Below are positions 18,985-31,556 of a stretch of DNA of 64,000 nucleotides, one piece after another; the stretch's first letter is position 1, and every line of letters begins with the position of its first letter. Under the pieces are notes generated by a model. It worked only from the letters and a program-made list of their open reading frames with translations, did not search any database and was not told where the DNA came from. The stretch is from Cyclina sinensis (taxonomy: Eukaryota > Mollusca > Bivalvia > Venerida > Veneridae). The position numbers and the translations under genes are program-made. The stretch is taken from assembly GCA_012932295.1 (NCBI GenBank), contig JAAONU010000006.1, positions 28,298,882 through 28,362,881 of the forward strand. Direction: 5' to 3'.

Positions 18985-21737
18985 GTAAATCTTCGCCATG
19001 TACGTTGTGGTTGTAATGTCAGCCATAGCAATATAATGCCAAACTTAATTATCTTTGACAACTTTAATTAAATTGATTTTAACTTGAATTACTCGATGTG
19101 AAATTGTTGATATAAATTTGGATTAAATACAATCATATAATTTCTAATTCTTGTTGAGTTTCTGATCTTTCCCAATAATTGAAAATAATATTGTTCTCTT
19201 TCTAAGTTTCATTGTTATAACCCTTAACTAATAGCCATTCGCCGAAAAATAGAAACTTCAAGTCTTATAAAAAGTAGCCCTTCGAAAAATTGTAAAATTG
19301 TAAAAAAAATACTGCATAAGATCTCCTGGGAACCTTATGAAACCCACTCGCATATAAATCTGTAGCATTTCTTTAACAGGATTTCTTGTACAATGTTTCC
19401 ATGCGTTGTTCAGATACCATCAAAATACGTTTGTGAAAATAATCAAAATTTTAGACCAATTTTTTTTAGTATCTTTTTTCAATTACAAGTATCTTGTGTA
19501 TTCTATAGTAATTTTAATGACAGAATAGTTTGAAGCTACCGTAAATAATTATAAAAAAACACCCCAACCCCCACACACCCCCGCCCAAAAAAAAAAAAGA
19601 AAAAGAAAAGAAAAACACTGAAGATCACCATACTATATCTAGCTAGTGTCTGAAAAAATATGCAAGAATAGTATTCCTTTAAGTATATTTGATAAGACTT
19701 AATGAAAATATTACAAAATTCACACATTAACCCATGAATGTCTGACGTCTAAAAAAGTAGACATATAGGAAAACAGTGCATAACAAGATCAGCCGCCACA
19801 ATATTCAGCATCTGATCAGGATCTACACTGTTTGCATCATAGACTTTCTTCGTTATATATAGAATGAAAATTTATACCAGAAACCCTTTTAATGAAATCG
19901 ACTCGCCCAACTAACAAGGATGGCATAATCCGTTAATGTAATATGTCACGAAAGCAGTTTTAGATATCCTTTTTGTTCGTAGAACAAAAATGTACTTCTT
20001 GAAATGTACTTCTTTGAATCACCTACATTCATGGTACCGATATATGTAGGAATGTATCAAGAATTACTTTTGTCAGATAAATAAGACAGCAGTTACATTT
20101 AATGTCTTGCAGTGTACCACAGGGTTTTCAAGACTTTCAGTGCTTTGATTTAAGAGTGATTTCTTCCTTTTTCTTGACTCATTTTCAAAGTGTTTACTTG
20201 ATTTCATTCTATTATCACAAATAACAGTATTTATGAATAATTGATAAAGATTGATGAAAGTAAATACATTTTTATCCCTTTATCAATGTTTCTTCCGATC
20301 GAAGAAGGTGATGGAAATACCGATAACAACAGAACTGGAAGAACAACGAATTTAGTTATTTAATTCCCGCCCTCTGAGCAAAGATTTCTGTTGCAATCCC
20401 CTAGGTCACAGATGATTATAAAAGGATGACGATGATGATAAAAGAATGACGATGATGATAAACGGTGATGATAATTTCTTAGAAACCTTATGGTTCACGG
20501 TTATTAGGTTATAAGTGTTATTATGTCTATCATTCCTGGAAGTCGGGTGCTATTTAAGTGAAGGCAACCTTTGTTGATGTGTACATTTGACACACAGGGC
20601 TCCTGGGAGTTGTGTTGTGGCTTAACGGATGGAGACGCATGAGTTATATGCGCCAGGATGCACCACAAAGAGCTTATAACCCATATACAGCTCACTGTAG
20701 CTAAATGCGATGTTTCTTAGTCATCTACGGATGGCAAATTGGATCTCCACGCCTTCAATAACGCTACTGCCTGTCTTTTAAAGAAGATTTTCTTACAGTA
20801 TTCGCGATTAAAACGTGCTCTTAAATGTAAATACATGGACAAGATTATCAAAATTCACATATTAGAATGTTCATTTCTGCGTCAGTCTGTCGAATTTCTA
20901 ACCACTGCGAGTGCCCCTGCTTATTTTATATGTCAGTCGTGCATCGTCAATATCTAATTTGTCATAAGAATGTTTGTTTCCTTACTGACAAATGGGCCAC
21001 GTCCTGTCAAAACTAGGCCTGTAGGCCAAACCTCGTAGAATATATAAACACTCAGATTTTTGTGAAGCTTTATCATTACATGTTAGTTCAATAATGTTTA
21101 GGCTGAAACTTGCTAACGGTCAAACCTAGGTCACATGTACACTTAGTAGATACTTACATTGTATTGCAACACATTTATAAAGTTATATACTAAGCGCTTC
21201 AGATTCGTAATGTAGAAAGGCAAAATCATGTACAGTTTAACAACTTAATTTCTCTGCTTCCCTGTTACATAGTGACTATTGCTCATTTGTCTAAACCCTC
21301 CATACCCAATTCGGTGTTAACTTGTATCAACATATCATCTCATTTTTTTCACGTACCTACATCATAGGTCACAGACTATATTTTATGAGACGTTCCAATA
21401 AAATCTAAAAGCCTAAAGAAAACATTCTCAGCACCATCAAGTTATCTCTGATTTCTCAGTACATGTATCCTGATGTTAAAATGATATCTCAGTGTGAGAG
21501 ACAAAGCAACCGTTATAATGATGATGTCGATTCTGGTAAGAAAAACAACTGATGTACATGGATATAGTCTGCTTTACATTTCCCTAAACGCATCAAACCT
21601 TCCACTAAGAGAGAAAGTGTACGTGCATAGTGTAACACTGCCAAACCAAGAAAAGAGACAGTCACAAGAACTGTATGACATAATTTCCAAGGCAACTAGA
21701 TAAAACGGTACACGGAAATTATTTATATATATTAACA
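18985..21737. other. Intergenic sequence between convergent genes
   Basis: AT-rich spacer between the asparaginase 3' end and the transporter 3' end. It contains A-rich and CACCCC low-complexity DNA near 19550-19615 and a GATGATGAT stretch near 20415-20475. A probable interspersed-repeat fragment lies at about 19735-19930 (CATCTGATCAGGATCTACAC region). No credible exon was seen. Confidence 0.55.
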
Positions 21738-21743
21738 TTTATT
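21738..21743 (-). promoter_or_regulatory. Candidate polyadenylation signal for the transporter gene
   Basis: AATAAA on the - strand (TTTATT on +), about 160 bp beyond the transporter stop codon at 21905. The position fits a normal 3' UTR. Confidence 0.55.
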
Positions 21744-21904
21744 GATTAACTCTACGTAAAATATGCCAGAGCAGGCATATTAATCTAACAAAGCCAATGT
21801 CAGCAAACATGTAGTAAATCCTGACGCTGTCTGAATTTACGAACTGGTGAGAGTATACCAGTAAAATCTTAGAAACATATCAAAGGGACATATTCATGTC
21901 AAAA

Positions 21905-22068
21905 TTACACGTCAGCTGTATCAGATTTCTTTTCGTTTCTTTGCCTTCTTCGATCTCTGATAAGTTTCCAAGTGTTGCCGCATATTAGAACTGTGGCGCC
22001 GAAAAATATACCTATACCACCAAAATAAAACGCTTCGTTATACGACCCAAAAATGTCCCGGAACAAGC
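21905..22068 (-). CDS. MCT-like exon 7 (terminal)
   Basis: It encodes GLFRDIFGSYNEAFYFGGIG, the last membrane segment and a basic tail ending DTADV, with stop TAA at 21905-21907. Acceptor TTTCAG on the - strand. Confidence 0.93.
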
Positions 22069-25000
22069 CTGAAATGATAAAAAACAAGTATAAGCAATAC
22101 TAGATAATGCTAGAAATCGCCGTTATACGTACGTTTAAATTACCGCAATCTGACTGAAGTTCCCCTACGGTAAGCATAGCGATGTTTTGGATATGATTAT
22201 ACTCAGATTGAATCTACCCGGAGACGATTGGCACAACGCGAAACGGGAAACCAGGATATTTAATTTTATAATCCAATCGTAAGCGTCTCCATGCAAACGG
22301 GAAGTAAAACATTGATCAGCAACTCAAATTTATTCAGAGTACTTTTTTGAATCACTGACGTTTTGATAAATTAGGTCTATTTCCAGTTTTCTAGAGGTTA
22401 ATTCCAGGATTTGTACTGCTAATAGGCACATGCAGTGCAATAGAACAATCACTGTGTATTAAAATCCAATATTTAAAGCCCCATTTGTAATGATTCGGAC
22501 ATAGTGCATGGAAAATAACAAATGAAAGATAAAATGTCCCGAATGAAAAAAGCTATACTGCTTGATTTTATGTTGACACTTCTCTGTTTCTGCTTTGTTT
22601 TAAAATGCCGTTCATTTGTTATATACACAAAAATGTTCCAAGGCGTTTTCCTGTCGCCAGGGGGAATAAACGTGTTTGAATGAGCCAGTAATTAGACGAC
22701 TTTGCTTTCGTTCGATTGTACTTTGAAGAGTTCTTTGAAGATAATAGGATTTGAGCTTAAGACCGGACCAAAACCTTTGCACATTTCTGCAGATAAAACA
22801 ACGGTCATTGCTGTCTCAAATCAAGCCATGTCAAGAGTTACATCCCTTGTCGTTATGTATTATATATATATAGTTCTTCAGACGAAATATTTACGCGCCA
22901 AACTGCTATGGTTATTAGCATTATTCCTTATTCTAAGTGTAAATGTATTAATCAGATTTTTGCAAAGGAAACAAATTATATAGCTTACATATAAATTATT
23001 ATATTACCTGAGAGTGTAGGACCAATAAGAGATCCGATTCCTTGGAATCCAAGAATCAACCCCAAAGAGCTTGTCATTTTCTCTAGACCTAATACGTCCA
23101 CAATTACTACTGACTTCTGCGCCGTGTAGGTACCCGTAAATATACCATAGCAAGCCGCTATAGCAGCAAATCCTGGAAAACCCGTGATAGACGGCATAAT
23201 CATACACACAATCCCAACGCCAAACATAACGCAGTTATACACTAACAGTCTGTATGGTTTAATTTTCTTCATGTCTAAAACAAAAGCGGAAGTGAAGCGT
23301 GCAATAGAGTCGCTTACACCAATGATTGAAACAAGGTATGCCGACTGCATTTGTGACACGCCTTTAGATCTTGCAAGAGGCGGGAAAAACACAAACACGG
23401 ACATCATGGAAGACGTGAAAAATAAGACGGATAAACAAAGTGTTAGGAACGGGAAATCTTTCAGAAGTGACAGCTCCAGAAACGGTTTCCTCTCCTCCTT
23501 TGGGGCAGGTTTGAAAACTTGTTTAACTTGCGACATTTTGTCAAAGAATACGGATCTTCTTCGAGTTGGCGGTTCTTGCACAACGTAAGTAAATTCCAGC
23601 GTGGAAGAAAACTCGCTGCTTCCATGCCAAGTGTCTCCCTTCATTTTGTCAACCTGTTTATTTTGTGGTTTTGGTGTTGCAAACTGCTGAACAATCATTT
23701 TAGCGTCCACACTTCCTCGACGTGCCATTTTGACCAGACTGTTAAAAACATAGGAATGGTTTAACAAAAGGAAATATATTTCTTGAAACTGAAAAAATAC
23801 AGGATTTTTTGTTTTGTTTTTGTTTAGTGTACTTTAAAAGCAGTAGTAAAAAAAATAAGAATCTGAGGATCTGATAGTTATTTCTACAGGATGAAATTTA
23901 TCAATACTTTTCTGTTGACTATATTGTAGGAAGCTTGAATGGTGAATTTTTTTTTTCTTACAAGAATGTTGGTTATTAAGTTAATGCAGAATATTTGTTT
24001 TGATAACATTAGTAATTTCTACCGCCCCCCTCCTGGTAAAAATTCTTTCAAATCAAGAAATAATGTATTTTGTAAGACTGGATTTTACTATACAGGCTTT
24101 AGGCCTTTCTATTCATGACAGAATATTTTGTAAGATACAGAACACCTGGCTGATTAAAGCATTGTAAGTCTGAGCACAAAGTCAACGATTTGTTATGGTT
24201 CCTGGTTCAGTTATGGTTCCTGGTTCAGTTAAAGAAAAACCTTTCTACTTATGTTCTGTTCTCACTTGTTAATTCCTTCTGTCTTTGAGATCTTCTTATG
24301 TAGTTCCAAAGGTCTGAACAATGCTGCACAGACAAAGGTTTCAAGACTTATTGCCGACAATATCAGCATGGCACCTTGGTATCCATAGTTACCAAATATA
24401 CCCTCTGAAAAAATACATCAGTCTTATAAACTCACAGTGTAATTAAACTATGAGTTAGCAAAATGAACTAGAAAAAACATTGATTTAGGTAGTCACGATT
24501 TTTTAATGCAAATAACGGTCCACAAAATTCATTTATTCTTCCGAAATTCTATCAATTGCGTGCGTTGTAGGTGTGTCTTTTTCATTATGTCTCCCCTACA
24601 ATCCCAATGGGTCTTGCTATGTTTATTTGGTACTAAGTAATTGTTAGCTAGTGTAGTTTTAAGTTTTAAAGATGTGTTATGGTGATATTAATCAGATTAT
24701 AAAAAGATTTTCTCAACTTGACTTAGTACCAAATAAACATAGCAAGACCCATTGAAATCTAACCATCGGTTATGAAGAATAAGGGCAGACAAATTTTGTT
24801 ACATACAGACAGACATACAGACGGACGGAAAGTAAAAAAACAATTTCTTGGGATTGTAGGGGAGACATAATGAAAAAGACACACCTACAACGCACGCACT
24901 AACAGAATGATACAGTTTTTCCGTGCAACAATTTTTATGTTATTATGCTGTTAAACGATTCTATCAGTCAGTGCTCAGACTATATTTGATATTATTAAAA

Positions 25001-28000
25001 GTATAGCAAAAATCGTGTACAAGTTGTTATTGACAATCTTTCTTTATTATCATGTCGTTTCACTGAACAGAAATAACTGAAATAAAAACTAAGGTATTAA
25101 CCTGAAGAGCTGATGAAATGCTTCATCGGTATGAAAATGATCATGTTTGATACTGATCAACATTTTTTTAACACGCGATCCCTTAAAATACGACCTATGA
25201 TCGAGGCGGCATGAGTACGAATTCCACTCACAGATGGTCTATTAAATCAGGGCTTTAATTTGTAAATTAAAGCCCTGATTAAATGCACTAACGATTCTTC
25301 AGTTATTTAAATAGTCTGTATGTGTAAAATTTCATGAATCCGATATGTTCGCGTCTTCAGAATCTTCTGCGCCGACTTGATGTTGTGCAACAATGTTTTT
25401 CTTGCCAAAAACCATGTTGATAGTGGTTACGTTGAAATATTGCTTCCACACATATCATTTTAAAAACCTATTCCACACATATCTCTTTTGAATTATTTGG
25501 CATTATTTTGTTCACTTGTTGAATTAAATGCATTCCACATACAATTTTTATTCTGTATCAAATATTGTTCGCTCCGGTCATATAATAGGTTTCTTAAACA
25601 AACTATAAAGGTGGATTTAGCATCGTTTTTAAGATATACTTCCACACATATCATCGCAATTTTATCAATTTAAAACGCGCCGTTTCACTTTATTAAAAAA
25701 CTACAAAATATTTGCGAGAAACATTTGGGGACAGTTTGTGTTACCAAAGGGAGCGGGCCCTCAACTCTATCCGATGAAAAATTATGATGTATTTAAAAAA
25801 ATATCGTAAAAAATGTTACCTCAATCGACGTTTTGTTTACATTTTGTACACCCACACATATCCATCGAAGTCACGTGGTATCGGCACCGTGAACCAGTGG
25901 CTTTGGAAATGTTTCTAGTAGTATCATAAACAATTTGCAAACCAAATATATCGCCATAATATAACAAAACGAATCAAATATTCAAATATTATGTATTTAT
26001 TTTATTACCTATAAGTGGTGGAAATGAAAACATTCCAAAGCCGACGCCGGCGGTGGTTATTCCGACGGCAAGTCCTCTTCTTTTGTTGAAGTAATTGTTG
26101 ACTAGAATGAGACTGGGTGTGTAAGTTAGACATCTACCAAACCCTGGAAAGGTGTTCCTGTATATTACACGTAGTATATAGGTTATTTTTAATGCAATAA
26201 CAAAAACACGTAAACACAGCTCAGTCTTAGACTTTTGACGGACAGACAACCGATCCGAAACGTTTCTCTTCTGCTTTTTATGAGAACTGCAATATTCTAC
26301 ACCCACGTGACCATAACCAATTTGCATTTACTAGATGTATCTTCCAGTAAGTGAGACCGGTGGTGTTATGAAGATTTATTCAGCCAATTTAGCTTTTGAA
26401 AATACGTGTTCGAAGCATAAACGTAATACATTATGTATATCGTGTTATTCTAATATATTTCATCTTTAAAAGTAAAACGGGGCCTTTTGATTCATTCATC
26501 TAGAATAAATTTGGACCCAACTATATGACTATAAATGTAAATGTCGATGGGGAAAAGGCTTTGAGAAAAAAATGAAAATAGTAAATTGCGCGTATGATCT
26601 ATTTATTTTACCTACCACCAACAACGCTGTAACTAAAGTATAGAAATTCCAGGCTTGGCGCAAATGCAGAGAGAAGGATTCCAATGAAACATAGTATACT
26701 TCCCCAGAACACAACTGAACGACCACTAAACCTATGACATAGGGCACTCACCACTGGTCCTAGAAAAATACATCATTTGTCAAAATATTAATAGTGAATA
26801 CATAGCAGAAATAATAATGTAAGATGTTGCAATGTCTAGTTAAGCAGTTTTTTTCAGGCCACCTACCCTTTGACTTTTTTCTAATGGACCAACAAAATTT
26901 GTGACCGAAAAACGAAGTATTAATCCAAAATGAATTATCACAATCATTTCCATGGTAAATAAAATCGTGAACTGCGGATGAAAAATTCATCTTAAAAATT
27001 GAGGCGCTCATGGATTGCGACCTTAGATTGCAGTAAAAAAACAACTTTTCATCAATTTTACCGAGAACTGTTGTGTATGGACCTGAAAGACTGTCGTATC
27101 GAATGATTAAAAAATAAAAGTACTTTAGCGGCAGAACACATTATTGAACGGAGTTTTTTTGCACAAAATGAAGAATTTCAAGGTACGACCAAACTAGCTA
27201 ATCACGCGTTTTAAGATCACTTGTCCTACAAGTACTATTACGCCGAAAAGATGTTTCAAAAATGTTTCTTGTTCCTGGCAACTGGAACGTTCATTGAGAA
27301 ACGAGGATGTAAAAAGAGGTAAGCAATGAAATAAGACACGGCCAGCTTATCTAAGAACTATGTGACACACTGTATTTTATATAATTTGCGTATACAAACA
27401 CTATTAACACAATATTAAAAATGGGTTTTCTAATTTCGAACAGACAATATTACGTTCCACAACAAATGCGTACATAAATATAGACAAGTGAATCGTTCGC
27501 ATTAAAATGGCAGACTTCTCGTAATGTTAAAATGGCTGAGATATTTCAAACTAGATGAAATGTATATTTTGACATTTGGTCCATATCTTAAAGTAATTTA
27601 TCTGACATCGATGCTTGGAAAAGTTTTGCAACTTAACATTATCATTGTAGAGGTCATCAAAGCTCTTCACAATGTTAATAAAAGTTGCAGCCGACATCGA
27701 TTAGTACGTATACATCGAACTGAAGTTAAACCTCAAGAATTGAAGCTCATATCTTTAGAACAAGTCTCCAATATAAATCTTTGTGCGCATGCTCTGCTTG
27801 AAGATACGAATTCGGGAAAACTTAAAATTATTCAAATATTTCGTCAAAATGACCTTTCACCTGTTTAACCTAACGTAGCTGCAACTGGAGCAAGCCATTC
27901 CAAATATTTGGGAGGCATGGCGTGCTTACTTTAATAAATGCCGTGTTTACATTCTTGAGGACAAAATATCGAATTAAAAATAGCTGATAAACTAAGTAAG

Positions 28001-31000
28001 ACAGACATATTTTTTTCGAGCACGTTGATGAACCTCTCGTATGCTTCTTATTAAAAAGCATACTCGTATTATATTATTTTAAGACAAAGTGTGGTACAAC
28101 GAAAAAAATGGACCGGAGTAAAAACAGGTTACATGCTCGTGGAATGCAATTATCACTGGATTGACATGAATGACTCTGAGTTTTTGCATTCCGTTATCAT
28201 GTTTCAAATGTAATCAAGGTTGGTTGATTGTGACAGTTTTCTTATCACCAACAAACTTGGTCAGATCTTGCAATTGTAACAATTTTACACCAGCAACAGA
28301 TTTAAATGTTTACAAGCCAAATGACAACCGTTCTCACGGTCTGACAAATCTCACGCTACACCGTTATGGTCTCTACAACGAAGAAGCGTACAGGGAAAGA
28401 TGTTGTTCAAAACAGTTTTCAACGCCAATTAACGAAGCTAGATAATTCAGTACAATTGACTTTCATCGAAGTGTTGACTGGGCTTAAAGAACTGGACACG
28501 TCTCGGCGTTTAAAACTTACAGCGTCTACTTTTAGAACGGATATGTTCTGTTCTGTACGTCTACTTTTAGTACGGATATGTTCTGTACTGTACGTCTACT
28601 TTTAGTACGGATATGTTCTGTTCTGTACGTCTACTTTTAGTACGGATATGTTTTGTTCTGTACGTCTGCTTACCCATTATGAGTAAGAATGTTGTGAATA
28701 ATGAGAAGACCCAGGCTGTGGCCACTGCACTCTGGTTAAACCTGTCCTTCAGTTTCATGTACATGACACCACTGGCCTTCATTAGCCCACCTGAAAAAAA
28801 TGGTTTTATTCTTCAGAAGATACACAGATTTATAAGTGTGCACACATTTAAGACATAATACTGACCGTGCCAAGCTGTTATTGTAGTAAGTAAACATATC
28901 TATGAAGTTTAAAGAGTCTGTTTCGAAGGTTAAGAAGGGACTTACAAGTTAAGCAAAGAAACTAGTTCTGTTGAACAATGTTGTATTCAAGTTGTAGAAC
29001 ACAAATTTTACCATTAGTTTATGGTATGTATTCCTAAACTTTTTTTAATGTAAGAAATTCACTGAAGATATACTAAGATACTAGAGTTATGGAAAAGTTT
29101 TTACAGCTTTTCATCTTTCTCCATACACCGAGTTTGATTTGTATTGCTGAAGAACGTTAAGCCAACTGGGAACTAAAATTGTAAAATATATACTTAGTTT
29201 ATGTACGCTAAGGGCAGTAACTCCTAAAATTATTTTTTTTTATAAATTCTCAAAATAACTTCTTTCGCAACTTATCATTAATTTGCAGACACTTGAGCAA
29301 AGGGGTTGCATGTTTACTAAATTGTTACCATGTATGAAAGTTGTTCTTAACCACAAGTGTTACTAAATATAGTCGTCGTCGTCGTTGTTGTTGTTTTTGA
29401 GAAGTTCAATTATTTTTTGTAAAAAAGAATCATTAACTTCTTAAAGACAGAAAACAAACTTTTTGCAACTTTTTGGCGGCTCAGAAATAAGGTGAGTGTA
29501 ATTCAGTGATAGTTGTTGTACTTCAGTCAGCTGTTATAACCCCGGTGAAGGTCAAATAGTGTTCTCCAAAACGGACAAGATAAATTAAGTGATTTTTTCA
29601 TTTGTAAAATGAAGCAAAGCAAACATTTAAGATACAAAATTTAAATAATCAGTGTTTAGTTGACCTGATAATGGAAGCTAACAAGAGATAACAAGATTTT
29701 ACATAAGCAACCGAAATACGTAGATTTTGGTAGTTATCCACTTTAACATTGCAAGTGCACTTTTCAAAAAACAGGAGGGCCATGATGGCCCTACATCGCT
29801 CACCTAAATACTTTGCCTTTGGGTCTGCTCTTGAGCAAACATCAGAAGCTTTTTTTAAGATTCTCCCTTTATAAATCTATATGAATTCAAGTGACCCCCA
29901 GGGTAGAGCCAGTTTTCACTCAAAAGGCATAATTTGAACAAACTTGGTATATGACCTCTAGCTGATGCTCCATTAAAAATATCTACGTTTTAGGCTTTGT
30001 AGTTTCAGACAAGAAGTTTTTTTGTTTTGCCTGTATAAGCATATGTAAAATCAATTGACCCCCACGACAGGACCAAATTTTTACCCCAGGGGTAAAATTT
30101 GAACAAATTTGATACATGACCTCTAGCTGATGCTCCATTAAAAATATCTGAGTTGTAGACTTTGTTGTTTCAGACAAGAAGTTTTTTAAATTTTTGCCTA
30201 TATAGGCCTATGTAAAATCAATTGACCCCCGGGGCGGGATCAAATTTGACCCAATAAGCTTGGTAGAGGTCCACTAGACAATGCTACATACCAAATCTTA
30301 AGGCTTAGGGCCTTGTGGTTTCAGACAAGAAGATTTTCAAAGTTTTCCCTATATAAACCTATGTAAAATCAATTGACTCCAGGGGCGGGGCCAAATTTGA
30401 CCCCAGGGGCATAATTTGAACAAACTTGGTAGAGGTCTACTAGACAATGCTACATACCAAATCTTAAGGCTTAGGGCCATGTGGTTTCAGACAAGAAGAT
30501 TTTCAAAGTTATTCTCTATATAAACCTACATAAAATCAATTGATCCCCGAGGCTGGGCCAAATTTGACCCCAGGAGGTATATTTTGAACAAACTTGGTAG
30601 AGGTCCACTAGGCAATTCTACATACCAAATCTAAAGGCTCAGGGCCTTGTCGTTTAAGACAAGAAGATTTTCAAAATTTTTCCTTTTTGTTGCCATAGCA
30701 ACCAGAGTTCTTGATGGAACTCAATTCTTTGAACAACTTTGACTTCATGCAAGAAATATCCCAAGCACGTTTCGTCAAAGTTGGCTTGGCTGTATAGGGG
30801 AGAAACCATTCAAATCAAATTGTTGACGACGCACTGACGCACGACGACGGACGAAGGACAATCAATAATCCCAATAGCTCACCATTGAGCACTTCGATCT
30901 CAGGGGAGCTAAAAAAATCTCACCGACGAGAAATAGAAAGCAATGCAATAATAAACTGTAAGAACGCTAACATTCTGGGTTTGGTGTTCGTATAATATTA

Positions 31001-31556
31001 ACAAATAATGCAACTAGCTTGTAAACTCTCCTGTTTGATTTTATTTAGTTTATATCAGCACGGACTGCTTTAAAAACAAAACAGTCTCGTGGTAAAATAA
31101 GGTTGCATACCAAGCTTTTAAAGCACTGTGGCACGGTCAGTCCTGAACTGAAAGGCTGAAGTTTGTAGTTTGATCAATGTTGTTTAAAACTTGCTATTGA
31201 CTCTTACCTACAAATATATGAACGATCACTCCACCAACAACAATACCCCAACCCCAGCCCCCATCCGGTATCCATCCTTCTTGTTGGGAAATTTCTATAG
31301 ATAGCAACGCCTCTTCTTCTGGCTTTCTCTTCCCTTCATCTTTAAATTCATTTTCTTCAAGTTCAAATTCTACTCTTTTTACTGGAGATTCTGTTTCGGC
31401 TTTTGTTACAGTCTGACAGCCATTTTCTTTTTCAGTTTCAGCATCTGCCTTTTCATTGGCTGTTGCATGTAACAAAGGTTCTCTTCCGGTTTCGTTTGGC
31501 GGCATTTTGATTCCATCTCCACTGCTGCTTACATCTAGGTCGTCAGGTACCGTCAT
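21905..31556 (-). CDS. Monocarboxylate transporter-like protein (SLC16 family, MFS), 7 coding exons, 592 aa
   Basis: Proton-coupled carrier family of the plasma membrane, normally 12 membrane segments. Exons on the - strand: 31556-31208, 28790-28674, 26759-26616, 26143-26009, 24404-24266, 23738-23008, 22068-21905. They sum to 1779 nt, in frame from ATG to TAA. Seen: an acidic, hydrophilic N-terminus of about 95 residues; the family signature PDGGWGWGIVVGG at residues 97-109 (TM1); YFNKRRGLAVGITTAG (the TM5 signature); a long TM6-TM7 cytosolic loop with MARRGSVDAKMI; and GVSDSIARFTSAFVLDM, whose Asp (about 438) and Arg (about 442) match the charged TM8 pair needed for transport in MCT1. The C-terminus is short and basic (RDRRRQRNEKK). 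Substrate cannot be read from sequence; closest group among SLC16 members undetermined. Confidence 0.94.
22069..23007. other. Intron 6 of the transporter gene
   Basis: No gene recognised. A hydrophobic 93-codon + strand open frame at 22702-22983 has no recognisable family and no flanking signals. Confidence 0.6.
23008..23738 (-). CDS. MCT-like exon 6
   Basis: Largest exon. It carries the TM6-TM7 loop from LVKMARRGSVDAK and TM7-TM11, including the DSIAR pair and GFQGIGSLIGPTLSG. Donor GTAATA, acceptor TTAACAG; entered in phase 2 and left in phase 1. Confidence 0.95.
23739..24265. other. Intron 5 of the transporter gene
   Basis: AT-rich; an 18-bp direct duplication TATGGTTCCTGGTTCAGT lies near 24195-24230. 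Nothing else recognised. Confidence 0.6.
24266..24404 (-). CDS. MCT-like exon 5
   Basis: It encodes EGIFGNYGYQGAMLILSAIS and then LETFVCAALFRPLELHKK, corresponding to TM6 and the start of the central loop. Donor GTGAGA, acceptor TTTTTCAG. Confidence 0.9.
24557..24899. mobile_element. Foldback element with 50-bp perfect ends and asymmetric arm
   Basis: The left arm TGCGTGCGTTGTAGGTGTGT.. (24557-24606) is an exact inverted match of 24850-24899. The palindrome continues inward as AATGGGTCTTGCTATGTT.. (24606-24640) pairing with 24721-24755. About 95 bp present only in the right arm (24756-24849, containing CAGACAGACATACAGACGG) separates the two paired segments there. It has no coding capacity and lies in intron 4 of the transporter gene. 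Confidence 0.82.
25041..25405. repeat. Interspersed repeat family X, copy B
   Basis: Counterpart of 6076-7236. It lacks the 6610-7168 MITE, reading AAAATTTCATGAATCCGATA across the equivalent site. It contains instead a 36-bp perfect palindrome at 25245-25280 that copy A lacks. Confidence 0.75.
25245..25280. repeat. 36-bp near-perfect hairpin
   Basis: AATCAGGGCTTTAATTT (25245-25261), loop GT, then its exact complement at 25264-25280: 17-bp arms with a 2-base loop. It is an insertion relative to family X copy A (CTATTTAAATGCACT). Confidence 0.92.
25406..26008. other. Intron 4 remainder
   Basis: AT-rich; no feature recognised. Confidence 0.5.
26009..26143 (-). CDS. MCT-like exon 4
   Basis: It encodes GFGRCLTYTPSLILVNNYF and NKRRGLAVGITTAGVGFG, the TM4-TM5 region with the family signature. 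Donor GTAATA, acceptor TTTCCAG. Confidence 0.94.
26616..26759 (-). CDS. MCT-like exon 3
   Basis: It encodes PVVSALCHRFSGRSVVFWGS and TM3 (ILCFIGILLSAFA). Acceptor TTCTAG; donor read as GTAGGT because the alternative GTAAAA four bases on would put a stop into the next exon. Confidence 0.88.
26760..28673. other. Intron 2 of the transporter gene
   Basis: AT-rich; carries the 36-bp tandem repeat at its 5' end (28530-28668). A 114-codon + strand open frame at 27524-27868 has no recognisable family. Confidence 0.55.
28530..28668. repeat. 35-36-bp tandem repeat, 4 units, abutting a splice donor
   Basis: The unit CTACTTTTAGTACGGATATG plus TTCTGTTCTGTACGT is repeated four times. It ends one base short of the donor GTAAG (28669-28673) of the transporter's exon 2 on the - strand. 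Confidence 0.9.
28674..28790 (-). CDS. MCT-like exon 2
   Basis: It encodes GLMKASGVMYMKLKDRFNQS and AVATAWVFSLFTTFLLIMG: end of TM1, the first external loop and TM2. Acceptor TTTTTTCAG, donor GTAAGC. Confidence 0.93.
28791..29772. other. Intron 1, downstream part
   Basis: AT-rich; GTCGTCGTCGTTGTTGTTG low complexity near 29374. No gene recognised. Confidence 0.55.
29773..30910 (+). repeat. Interspersed repeat family Y, copy 1
   Basis: Begins AGGAGGGCCATGATGGCCCT and ends TTGAGCAC..CTCAGGGGAGCT. The inside holds about four diverged ~170-200-bp subunits with blocks such as GTGGTTTCAGACAAGAAG, AAAATCAATTGACCCC, ATAATTTGAACAAACTTGG and GACAATGCTACATACCAAAT. A shorter copy of the same layout lies at 39481-40122. 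No conserved frame. I recognise the block vocabulary as widespread in bivalve genomes, but cannot name the family. Confidence 0.8.
31208..31556 (-). CDS. MCT-like exon 1 (start codon)
   Basis: ATG at 31554-31556 opens MTVPDDLDVSSSGDGIKMPP. An acidic stretch (FELEENEFKDEGKRKPEEE) leads into PDGGWGW. Donor GTAAGAG. The ATG is followed by the complete family order, so this start is chosen. Any 5' UTR exon is further up the - strand. Confidence 0.92.

Noticed and set aside
22702..22983. 93-aa hydrophobic + strand open frame
   Set aside because: Lies in an intron; hydrophobicity is expected from T-rich DNA.
27524..27868. 114-aa + strand open frame
   Set aside because: No recognisable motif, in an intron of the transporter gene, AT-rich composition; likely chance.
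28860..31147. 2.3-kb element bounded by ACTGACCGTGCCA inverted repeats
   Set aside because: Only 13 bp match and no target duplication; could be chance or fragments of an old repeat.
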